Origin: an uncultured bacterium | Lineage (GTDB): Bacteria; Verrucomicrobiota; Lentisphaeria; Victivallales; Victivallaceae | DNA: 8,673 bases | Assembly (NCBI GenBank): GCA_949286445.1 | Contig: CASECL010000085.1 | Span: forward strand, 1-8,673 | Direction of reading: 5' to 3' | In this document: positions 1 to 5,039 of the stretch, piece by piece | Position numbering within the stretch: position 1 is the stretch's first letter | How the letters are laid out: each line of letters begins with the position of its first letter | The notes under the pieces: model-generated | What the model was told of the DNA's origin: nothing | The model's input: the letters and a program-made list of their open reading frames with translations, nothing else | The model's database searches: none | Position numbers and translations under genes: made by a program

Positions 1-432
1 CAAGTCTCCGATCATCATGGGAATAAGCAATGGAGATATCCGGCCGGGGCCGCGTTCCAGCAGTATTTTGTGCTGTTCGCACAGAATTTGAAGACCGCCG
101 ATGCCGCTGGAAACGATTACGCCGAAACGGTTGGGATCAACGGTTTGATTATTATTGCAGGGAAAACCGGCTTTCTGCATAGCTTCATCAGCTGCGGCCA
201 CAGCGTATTGACAGAAAAGATCCATGCGCTTGGCTTCTTTAAGCGACATATACTTTTCCGGATTGAAATCTTTTACTTCTCCGGCGATCTGAGTGCGGTA
301 TTCCGAGGCGTCAAATTTGGTTATTTTTCCCAATCCGCATTTGCCTTCAACCACCGAATTCCAGAATTCCGCCACACTTTTCCCCACGCAGGAGATTATC
401 CCGTATCCGGTAACCACCACCCGACGTTCCAT
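1..432 (-). CDS. fabF: Beta-ketoacyl-ACP synthase II, N-terminal part (cut by window edge)
   Basis: This is the first 144 codons of a condensing enzyme that extends acyl-ACP with malonyl-ACP in cytoplasmic fatty-acid elongation. The N-terminus MERRVVVTGYG is the standard KAS II opening. Other family-typical stretches are FDASEYRTQIAGEVKDF (about residues 40-56), the DLFCQYAVAAADEA helix (71-84) and the SSGIGG loop (108-113). The catalytic Cys and the two His residues lie beyond the window edge, so activity cannot be judged. The start at 432 is supported by a TTGAGGAG ribosome-binding site at 443-450, ten bases upstream. It follows acpP on the same strand, the usual fab-cluster order. A terminator-like hairpin separates the two, so fabF may be expressed at a lower level than acpP. 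FabB or a PKS-type synthase is less likely given the sequence and neighbour. Confidence 0.93.
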   Translation of the reverse strand, partial: MERRVVVTGYGIISCVGKSVAEFWNSVVEGKCGLGKITKFDASEYRTQIAGEVKDFNPEKYMSLKEAKRMDLFCQYAVAAADEAMQKAGFPCNNNQTVDPNRFGVIVSSGIGGLQILCEQHKILLERGPGRISPLLIPMMIGDL

Positions 433-470
433 TTGCGTTTTGCTCCTCAAGGAAATACGTTAAAGCTGTT

Positions 471-526
471 AAATTAAAAAATGCGAGCTGCCGGCGTTTC
501 ATTTATCGACGCGGTGACTCGCATTT
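471..526 (-). terminator. Hairpin plus T-run between acpP and fabF
   Basis: On the minus strand a 9-bp stem (518-526 paired with 479-487, AAATGCGAG/CTCGCATTT) encloses a second, imperfect GC-rich stem (491-497 with 509-514). It is followed by TTTTTAATTT (480-471). This is the layout of an intrinsic terminator. It sits 40 bases after the acpP stop and before the fabF ribosome-binding site, so it could end a short acpP transcript while letting some polymerase read into fabF. A smaller 6-bp hairpin (533-538 with 545-550) lies between it and acpP. Termination efficiency is inferred only. Confidence 0.6.
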
Positions 527-565
527 CAGACATTTGACATTCAAGTCAAAAATACCAGAGACGAC

Positions 566-808
566 TTAGTTGTTGCCGCTCTTGCTCTCAATATATTTGA
601 TCGCATCGCCGACGCTGGTGAGTTTTTCGGAATCTTCATCCGGAATATCAGCACCAAAGGCCTCTTCCAACGCCATTACCAGCTCGACCAGGTCGAGGGA
701 GTCGGCGCCGAGATCTTCGATGAACTTCGCATCATCGGTAACCTGATCTTCGGAAACGCCCAACTGACGAACTACGATACTCTTTACTTTTTCAGCAACA
801 GCAGACAT
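566..808 (-). CDS. acpP: Acyl carrier protein
   Basis: This is an 80-residue acyl carrier protein, the normal size for the family, which carries growing fatty acyl chains as thioesters on 4'-phosphopantetheine in the cytoplasm. The attachment motif GADSLD spans residues 34-39, with the modified serine at S37. It is followed by the conserved acidic recognition helix LVELVMALEEAFG (40-52) and the IPDED segment (55-59). The protein is strongly acidic, as expected. The start at 808 has a GAGGAGA ribosome-binding site at 816-822. The gene is first in a minus-strand unit with fabF downstream and has its own promoter-like sequence. A specialised polyketide carrier is unlikely because the sequence is close to housekeeping AcpP and fabF is adjacent. 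Confidence 0.97.
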   Translation of the reverse strand: MSAVAEKVKSIVVRQLGVSEDQVTDDAKFIEDLGADSLDLVELVMALEEAFGADIPDEDSEKLTSVGDAIKYIESKSGNN

Positions 809-872
809 CTTTTAGTCTCCTCTTTCTTAAGCTATTTCTCTTCTGTTTTTGGTTCAGGATTTATTCCGTCCA

Positions 873-914
873 ATTATAACACCTTAAATATAGCACGTTT
901 TTGCGGTTTGTCAA
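873..914 (-). promoter_or_regulatory. Sigma70-type promoter for acpP
   Basis: Read on the minus strand, a perfect TTGACA -35 box (914-909) is followed after 16 bases by TATATT (892-887). A perfect TATAAT lies further down at 878-873, 30 bases from the -35 box, and might serve as an alternative -10 element. Start sites would fall roughly 55-75 bases before the acpP start codon. A strong promoter fits the high demand for ACP. No operator is evident. Confidence 0.6.
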
Positions 915-943
915 ACTTTTACGGTTTTTTTTTGCAAAAATTA

Positions 944-976
944 TTGCTTTCTGCTCCGGGGAGTGGTAAATTTACC
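944..976 (+). promoter_or_regulatory. Possible promoter with 12-bp palindrome before the SDR gene
   Basis: TTGCTT (944-949) and TAAATT (967-972) are separated by 17 bases, a plausible sigma70 promoter for the SDR gene that starts at 1022. The proposed -10 box lies inside GGTAAATTTACC (965-976), a perfect 12-bp palindrome. Such a site could be a repressor operator, but a single copy is thin evidence. The site is about 50 bases from the divergent acpP promoter, so a regulator here could in principle affect both. Confidence 0.35.
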
Positions 977-1021
977 GGCAGACAGAGGGAGGGAGGGAGT
1001 AATTTTGAGAAAGGACTTTTT

Positions 1022-1762
1022 ATGCCGACAGCTTTTATTACCGGCGGCACCCATGGTCTGGGGCTGGCCGCCGCCGCAAGACTGAAGAAAGCCGGGTTTA
1101 CGGTGGTCGCGGCGGCGAGAAGAAAGCCGGAAAATTTTGAATATGATTTTATTGAAGCAGATTTTTCTTTGCCGGAAACGCCGGGGAAAGTTGCCGCGGA
1201 ACTGGAACGGCGTTACGGGAAAATTGATTTACTCCTGAATAATGCCGGTATCGGGGTGTATGCCGCCTGGGAGGAGCTGGCAGAGACGGATTTAAGGCGG
1301 ATATTTGAAGTGGATTTTTTCTCCGCAGTGGAGCTGACCCGCCGTTTGCTGCCATTGCTGCGCAAGGGGGAAAATCCGATGATTATCAATATATCCAGCG
1401 TGGCCGGTCTGATTCCGGTGGCCTGTATGGGGCCGTACAGTGCAGTCAAGGCGGCGATGCGGATGTTTTCAGAAAGTCTGCGCATTGAACTGGCAGGGGA
1501 GAATATTGCGGTAACTACGATCTGCCCTGGGCGGATTGACACCGGTTTTTCCAAGCGGGCACTGGGAGGCAGAGCCGTTCCGGAGACTCCGGGACGCAAA
1601 TCGGTGTCGCTGGAAGGTTATGGCGAATTTATTTACCGGATCTGGCGGAAGCGTCCCAACCGGGTGGTGTTTCCGGTCTGGTACATGCCGGCGGTATGGT
1701 TTGCCTGGCACTTCGCCGGAATTTACGGGAGAATATCCAGAAAAGTATGGAAACTCGATTGA
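1022..1762 (+). CDS. Short-chain dehydrogenase/reductase (SDR), substrate unknown
   Basis: This is a 246-residue classical SDR with a Rossmann fold. The cofactor-binding glycine motif TGGTHGLG is at residues 7-14. The NNAG motif is at 73-76, the catalytic serine is in NISS (S125 or S126) and the YSAVK active-site pair is Y139 and K143. A PG turn at 169-170 follows beta-6. Arg residues after beta-2 (ARR, 32-34) suggest NADPH rather than NADH. The C-terminus is hydrophobic and Trp-rich (about 216-235), which may contact a membrane or bind a lipid-like substrate. The start at 1022 is set by AAGGA (1011-1015) six bases upstream, and the family fold begins right there. The gene overlaps the next one by 16 bases. 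Being divergent from acpP hints at lipid metabolism, but it is not FabG-like enough to name. The substrate cannot be inferred. Confidence 0.9.
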   Translation: MPTAFITGGTHGLGLAAAARLKKAGFTVVAAARRKPENFEYDFIEADFSLPETPGKVAAELERRYGKIDLLLNNAGIGVYAAWEELAETDLRRIFEVDFFSAVELTRRLLPLLRKGENPMIINISSVAGLIPVACMGPYSAVKAAMRMFSESLRIELAGENIAVTTICPGRIDTGFSKRALGGRAVPETPGRKSVSLEGYGEFIYRIWRKRPNRVVFPVWYMPAVWFAWHFAGIYGRISRKVWKLD

Positions 1763-2457
1763 AAAAATTTATTTCTATACCGTTGCTGTGGATGGTCTGC
1801 ATCATTCCGGCGGCGGCGGAGGTTTACTGGCTTGGGCCGGGACGCGGCGGAAAGGGGGTGGCGGACTGGACGGCCAAGCTCAATTTCGAGCTTCTGATGA
1901 CAGAACCGGTAATATTCAACGGCAAAAACATGGAGCTGAAAATCGGCCGGATATCTTCTCCGCTCCGGGAGGTGCTGGCTCAATTCAAAGCTCTCTATCC
2001 CGGCTGCCGTTCTTTTGCCGGAAAGGATTTTGTACTGCTCCGGATAGACCGGGACGAAAAGAGTGCGTACACCATTTTGCTGGTGGCCAACTCCACCGGA
2101 GGGTGCAGTGTGCTGTATCTGCTCCGTCCGGTACCGGCCCCGAAGATAGATAAATGGCCGGAAGAACTGCCTTTGCCGCCCGGGGCGGAGGGCAGGGAAT
2201 ATCTGAAGTTTCCCAGACGCAATGCCGCCTATGGTGAAATCCGGATGCGGGGTGGAGACCGGGAGAGCCGGATGTTCACCTTTGCCGACCAGATGAAGAG
2301 CCGGGGATTTACTGCTTTAACCAATGATCTGGTTTCCGGCGGCGGAATATTTTTTGATCGTAAAATGCGGGAGGTGGTCTGGGTGAATTTCGCCGCCGGA
2401 TCAGATGCCGGTTTTATCTACCGCCGTCCGCTGGGAGCGGTAAAACCGTCCAAGTAA
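1747..2457 (+). CDS. Unrecognised secreted protein with signal peptide
   Basis: I do not recognise this 236-residue protein. It opens with a clear Sec signal peptide: positive n-region (METRLKK), hydrophobic core (about residues 8-20) and a likely signal peptidase I cut after PAAA (24/25). The mature part mixes alpha and beta character. It has an LLVANSTGGCSVLYLL stretch around residues 101-116, a Pro-rich linker (PEELPLPPG, about 127-135) and two cysteines, which could form a disulfide in the periplasm. There is no lipobox and no later membrane segment. The start at 1747 is chosen because it begins the signal peptide; an upstream in-frame start at 1696 would add 17 charged residues. The gene overlaps the SDR gene by 16 bases and so is probably translationally coupled to it. 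Function is unknown. Confidence 0.75.
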   Translation: METRLKKFISIPLLWMVCIIPAAAEVYWLGPGRGGKGVADWTAKLNFELLMTEPVIFNGKNMELKIGRISSPLREVLAQFKALYPGCRSFAGKDFVLLRIDRDEKSAYTILLVANSTGGCSVLYLLRPVPAPKIDKWPEELPLPPGAEGREYLKFPRRNAAYGEIRMRGGDRESRMFTFADQMKSRGFTALTNDLVSGGGIFFDRKMREVVWVNFAAGSDAGFIYRRPLGAVKPSK

Positions 2458-2570
2458 CTGCATGCTGCTCAACATAATGCAATTGGTGCCGGAGGCGGTT
2501 TGGCTGTTTGGGGCAAATTGTAAATCCGGAAAAAAATCTGTTTTCTGAATACGCCGCCTTGCAGGAAAAT

Positions 2571-3539
2571 TCAGTTTTTTGAAGCCCGTTTAATTGCGAG
2601 TTCTGCGGCGGCAAAGAAACTTCCGGTATCAGCTCTGCCCTGCCAGGCAATGTTGAAAGCAGTGCCGTGGTCGGGGCTGGTTCTTATTATCGGCAGACCC
2701 AAAGTAGAATTCACCCCGCGGTCAAATGCCAGCATTTTAAATGGAATATGTCCCTGGTCGTGATACATGGAAAGTATGCCGTCAAATTTTTCCAGCGTAC
2801 CGGGAATGAAAAGGGTGTCCGGCGGAAACGGGTCGGAAATGTTTATTCCCTCTGAACGCAGTTCCGCTGCGGCAGGAAAAGTGACCAGTTCATCCTCTCT
2901 GCCCATATTGCCGTTTTCCCCGGCGTGGGGATTTACCGCGGCCATTGCCAGACGGGGGATCTGCCCGGCGGGAAGCTCTTTTTTTACCGCATCATTCAGG
3001 AGTTTTGCCACATGATTGATCCGTTCCGGGGTAACTCGGTCAGATACTTCCGCCAGCGGTATGTGAGTAGTGACAAACGCCACCCGGAGATTGCCGGCCG
3101 ACTGCATCATGGCAAAATTGTCTGTGCCGCAAAGTTCGGCAATAAGTTCGGTATGTCCGGAAAATTCCGCTTTTTCTCCGGCTTCTGCCAGGGCAAGATT
3201 GACCGCATATTTGTTTACCGGCGCAGTAAGCAGGGCATCACATTCGCCATTCAGAACCGCCCGGGTGGCGGCAACGATGGCTTCATAAGCAACCCGGCCG
3301 CATTTTGCCTGTGTCGTGCCGAATTCAAAATTTCCCAGTTCATCACCGGTCTGCACGAAGTCGGGAAATCGAAAATCATCATTTCCGAATTTTTCTGCGG
3401 CCAGGCGCATTGCCCCGAGGTCGCCGAAAACAGTAATTTCCGATTGTTTGCGGAAAAGTTCATTTTGCTGAAGTTTGACAATAAGTTCCGGTCCGATTCC
3501 GGCGGCGTCACCCATGCTTACGGCAAGTTTGATAGCCAT
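2571..3539 (-). CDS. pdxA: 4-hydroxythreonine-4-phosphate dehydrogenase
   Basis: This is a full-length PdxA (322 residues; the family is about 320-340). It oxidises 4-phosphohydroxy-L-threonine with NAD(P), giving after decarboxylation the aminoacetone phosphate that PdxJ uses to make pyridoxine 5'-phosphate in the DXP-dependent vitamin B6 pathway. Conserved elements seen are GDAAGIGPE (10-18), TAPVNK (105-110), the substrate-binding GHTE (128-131), TTHIPL (157-162), NPHAGENG (203-210), YHDQGHIPFK (259-268) and TSPDHGTAF (288-296). The three expected divalent-metal ligands appear as H159, H205 and H260. The start at 3539 is preceded by GGAG around 3551-3554. The gene stands alone on the minus strand, converging on the secreted-protein gene. 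The PLP made by this pathway is also the source of the cofactor RfbH needs, but that link is general. Confidence 0.96.
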   Translation of the reverse strand: MAIKLAVSMGDAAGIGPELIVKLQQNELFRKQSEITVFGDLGAMRLAAEKFGNDDFRFPDFVQTGDELGNFEFGTTQAKCGRVAYEAIVAATRAVLNGECDALLTAPVNKYAVNLALAEAGEKAEFSGHTELIAELCGTDNFAMMQSAGNLRVAFVTTHIPLAEVSDRVTPERINHVAKLLNDAVKKELPAGQIPRLAMAAVNPHAGENGNMGREDELVTFPAAAELRSEGINISDPFPPDTLFIPGTLEKFDGILSMYHDQGHIPFKMLAFDRGVNSTLGLPIIRTSPDHGTAFNIAWQGRADTGSFFAAAELAIKRASKN

Positions 3540-3680
3540 GGTACAGTATTACTCCATAATATATAGTGTTTCAGTGCCGTTTTGCCTGTCCGGAACAGTC
3601 GGTGTTTTTCCGGCGGTGTTTCAGCGCGGTTCAGTTATTGTGCCGGGTGATATTCCCCGGTCTGATTTTTCCTCCGGCTT

Positions 3681-3709
3681 AATATAACGGTATTTGCATT
3701 GAAAATCAA
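3681..3709 (-). promoter_or_regulatory. Sigma70-type promoter for pdxA with a long leader
   Basis: On the minus strand TTGATT (3709-3704) and TATATT (3686-3681) are separated by exactly 17 bases. Transcription would begin near 3674, leaving an untranslated leader of about 135 bases before the pdxA start at 3539. That leader can form a CCGGG/CCCGG hairpin around 3643-3661. A nearer TATATATT at about 3559-3566 has no good -35 box. Confidence 0.5.
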
Positions 3710-3749
3710 TTTTTCCCGGTAACATTTTATGGCGCAAACGGTTTTTTTC

Positions 3750-3777
3750 TTGTATTTTTCCAAAGGAAAGCTATATT
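3750..3777 (+). promoter_or_regulatory. Possible sigma70-type promoter, divergent from pdxA
   Basis: TTGTAT (3750-3755) and TATATT (3772-3777) are separated by 16 bases, the same spacing and -10 box as proposed for acpP. A start near 3784 would be about 370 bases ahead of the membrane-protein gene at 4158 and only about 10 bases ahead of the small ORF at 3794. It may drive a long-leader transcript or a separate small RNA. Confidence 0.4.
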
Positions 3778-3793
3778 AGTTCCGGTGGGGTGT

Positions 3794-3964
3794 ATGCAGT
3801 GGTTTATTCTATGTGCCGGGTTGGTCGCGGGGGATTTGCGGGAAGCGGGGGGATTTTCGCTGGAATGTGTTTGGCATCCGGGATTAAAAATTCAGGGCAG
3901 GCAGGGGGAAATACTGTGTCGGGAAGTGATGTCTCCGGATGCAGGAATAAAAATGAAAAAATAG
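3794..3964 (+). CDS. Doubtful small ORF, 56 residues
   Basis: An ATG-started ORF encodes 56 residues beginning MQWFILCAGLVAG, a short hydrophobic stretch, followed by a mixed, mildly basic part ending GIKMKK. Its codon choice (many G-ending codons) is similar to that of neighbouring real genes. It lies just downstream of a promoter-like sequence. Against it, the only purine-rich sequence upstream (GGTGGGG, about 3784-3790) is too close to the start to be a good ribosome-binding site, the protein matches no family I know, and the region's G-runs could open frames by chance. It could also be the remnant of a broken gene or part of an untranslated RNA. Confidence 0.22.
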   Translation: MQWFILCAGLVAGDLREAGGFSLECVWHPGLKIQGRQGEILCREVMSPDAGIKMKK

Positions 3965-4032
3965 AAATAACGGCTGATTTTTGAGCTGAAAAACTGAAAA
4001 TAACGGATAAATAACGGATGAAATAACGGATG
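3965..4032 (+). repeat. Four AAATAACGG repeats, three nearly in tandem
   Basis: AAATAACGG occurs at 3965-3973, 3998-4006, 4009-4017 and 4021-4029. The last three form an 11/12-base tandem array (unit AAATAACGGATG, with one base missing in the first). A further copy lies at 4993-5001, just upstream of the rfbF operon. I noticed no copy inside the recognised genes. The repeats may be binding sites for a regulator; this is inferred only from position and spacing. Confidence 0.55.
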
Positions 4033-4035
4033 ATT

Positions 4036-4125
4036 TTCTGCCTTTTTGGGGCATTTTTCTGCTGTATGCCGCAGGCAGAAGCTGATAACATGCCGTGCAG
4101 GTAAATTCCGGCGGATTTTGCCGGA
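4036..4125 (+). promoter_or_regulatory. Structured leader of the membrane-protein gene
   Basis: Two nested stems, TTCTGCC (4036-4042) with GGCAGAA (4074-4080) and GGCAT (4050-4054) with ATGCC (4066-4070), are separated by an internal loop. A third hairpin, TCCGGC (4107-4112) with GCCGGA (4120-4125), has a 7-base loop. None is followed by a T-run, so they are not intrinsic terminators. They lie directly ahead of the AAGGAGG ribosome-binding site (4145-4151) and could fold in the mRNA leader. They match no riboswitch class I know. Confidence 0.35.
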
Positions 4126-4157
4126 GAAAATATGACTAATTCTTAAGGAGGCGTACT

Positions 4158-4865
4158 ATGGGTGTGGCGTCATTAGTATTGGGGATTGTAGCTTTATGTC
4201 TTGGAGTAGTGCCGTTTGTCGGGGTGGTAATGTTTGTTCCGGCATTGCTGGGGCTGATCTTCGGCATCATCGAGGTAAGAAACAAGTCAAATGCCGGACA
4301 GCCGAAAGGAACTGGAATTGCCGGAATTGTGCTGAGCGGACTGGCTATGCTGGCAGTTTTGTTCTGGGGCGGGATTTTTGCCGTCGGTTTGCATAATTCA
4401 TGGGTTTGGAGACATAATTCCGGCTTCAGAATACATGCCATGCCGGGAATTTTCGATAACGGCAGGTGGTGTGATCATCCGGACGGACGGTTTGCCCGGG
4501 AAAAATGTTTTGCATCGGAGCTGGGGTGTTTTCCGGAAGATGCCTATCGCCCTGAAGTACCGTTTCACCGTCCCGGAGTGCGTTATTCAACAGATGATTT
4601 TACCCGTCCGGAAGTGCCGCAATATCTCCGGCATGGCCGGGATTGCGGACGTGGAGAATTCTGCCGTCCGGAAGTGCCGTTTCAGAGCCGTCATCAACTC
4701 CGGGAAAAACACCGTTTGCCGGCACATCGTCCGGAAGCAGGACGCCCGGCGGCTGAACCGCCGCGTCAAGAGTTGAACCGCCCGCAGCCTGAACCGCCGC
4801 GGCCGGATAATGCCGAACCGGTTCCGCCTGCAACTTTGAAGCGTCCGGGAGCGGAAAGACCTTGA
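4158..4865 (+). CDS. Membrane protein with DUF4190-like N-terminus and Pro/Arg-rich tail
   Basis: This 235-residue protein has two unlike halves. Residues 1-78 contain three hydrophobic segments (about 4-20, 22-39 and 53-78), with the glycine-rich pattern SLVLGIVAL...LGLIFGIIEVRNKS...GIAGIVLSGLAML, typical of DUF4190-type small membrane proteins whose function is unknown. Residues 79-235 form a basic tail rich in Arg, Pro and Glu. It has three RPEVP motifs (131-135, 150-154, 170-174), five cysteines between 105 and 169, and a final proline-dominated part (from about 190). No known domain is visible in the tail, and it is probably disordered. The start at 4158 has an ideal AAGGAGG site (4145-4151) six bases upstream. 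A frameshift near residue 80 was considered, but the repeats and the Pro/Glu pattern support this frame through to 4865. A role at the cell envelope is inferred from location only. Confidence 0.7.
   Translation: MGVASLVLGIVALCLGVVPFVGVVMFVPALLGLIFGIIEVRNKSNAGQPKGTGIAGIVLSGLAMLAVLFWGGIFAVGLHNSWVWRHNSGFRIHAMPGIFDNGRWCDHPDGRFAREKCFASELGCFPEDAYRPEVPFHRPGVRYSTDDFTRPEVPQYLRHGRDCGRGEFCRPEVPFQSRHQLREKHRLPAHRPEAGRPAAEPPRQELNRPQPEPPRPDNAEPVPPATLKRPGAERP
4604..4679 (+). repeat. Exact 16-base repeat inside the tail of the membrane protein
   Basis: The 16 bases CCGTCCGGAAGTGCCG occur at 4604-4619 and again at 4664-4679, exactly 60 bases (20 codons) apart, each encoding an RPEVP motif. A more diverged version lies near 4548-4562. 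The 13 bases CTGAACCGCCGCG also recur at 4753-4765 and 4789-4801. This suggests the tail grew by short internal duplications. Confidence 0.6.
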
Positions 4866-4870
4866 ATAAA

Positions 4871-4907
4871 TTTCCCCATTTCAACGCCGCAGCGGGGGGA
4901 GGGGAAA
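4871..4907 (+). terminator. Weak terminator-like inverted repeat after the membrane-protein gene
   Basis: TTTCCCC (4871-4877) pairs with GGGGAAA (4901-4907) across a 23-base loop, six bases after the stop codon. On the plus strand only a loose T-rich stretch (CTTTATT, 4914-4920) follows, so it is a poor intrinsic terminator. It still marks a plausible boundary before the rfbF operon. Confidence 0.3.
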
Positions 4908-5039
4908 CAGGATCTTTATTCCGGAATTGAAGCATAATTCAAAAATGGAAATTGCAGAATATCCCCCGCTGGAAGGAATGGAAAATCGGAATAAATAACG
5001 GCGGCAGACTATGAAAATACAGCAGGAGAGCCAGATATA

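Larger units (their letters stand above)
3540..4157. other. 618-base intergenic region with divergent promoters and repeats
   Basis: No confident gene lies here. The left part (3540-3686) would be the leader of the pdxA transcript. Two promoter-like sequences point outward from 3681-3777. The centre (3784-3964) is rich in G-runs on the plus strand and includes a doubtful 56-codon ORF. The right part (3965-4157) holds AAATAACGG repeats, nested inverted repeats and a strong ribosome-binding site for the next gene. I recognise no known riboswitch, SRP RNA, RNase P RNA, tmRNA or tRNA in it. Confidence 0.6.

Noticed and set aside
70..477. A 135-codon plus-strand frame.
   Set aside because: It is antisense to fabF, whose protein is clearly recognisable, and runs into the terminator region.
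543..548. TTGACT on the minus strand before fabF, considered as the -35 box of a separate fabF promoter.
   Set aside because: No acceptable -10 box lies 16-18 bases downstream; the bases there read close to AAATGC.
908..1021. An upstream in-frame TTG would extend the SDR by 38 residues.
   Set aside because: The extension lies over the acpP promoter region and proposed SDR promoter, has unlikely composition, and the SDR fold starts exactly at the ATG at 1022, which has its own AAGGA site.
2480..2520. An inverted repeat (CAATT/AATTG with TGCC/GGCA) between the convergent secreted-protein and pdxA genes, considered as a terminator.
   Set aside because: The stem has mismatches, the loop is long and no T-run follows directly on either strand.
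2925..3566. A 213-codon plus-strand frame.
   Set aside because: It lies opposite pdxA, which is intact and carries all family motifs; the antisense product resembles nothing known.
3804..4091. A 95-codon minus-strand frame across the intergenic region.
   Set aside because: It reads through the AAATAACGG repeats and the antisense of the G-runs, giving a low-complexity product without a family match or a clear ribosome-binding site.
4378..4776. An alternative-frame ORF over the tail of the membrane protein, suggesting a frameshift.
   Set aside because: The main frame keeps Pro/Glu-rich RPEVP repeats and a consistent composition to its stop, whereas the other frame shows no domain.
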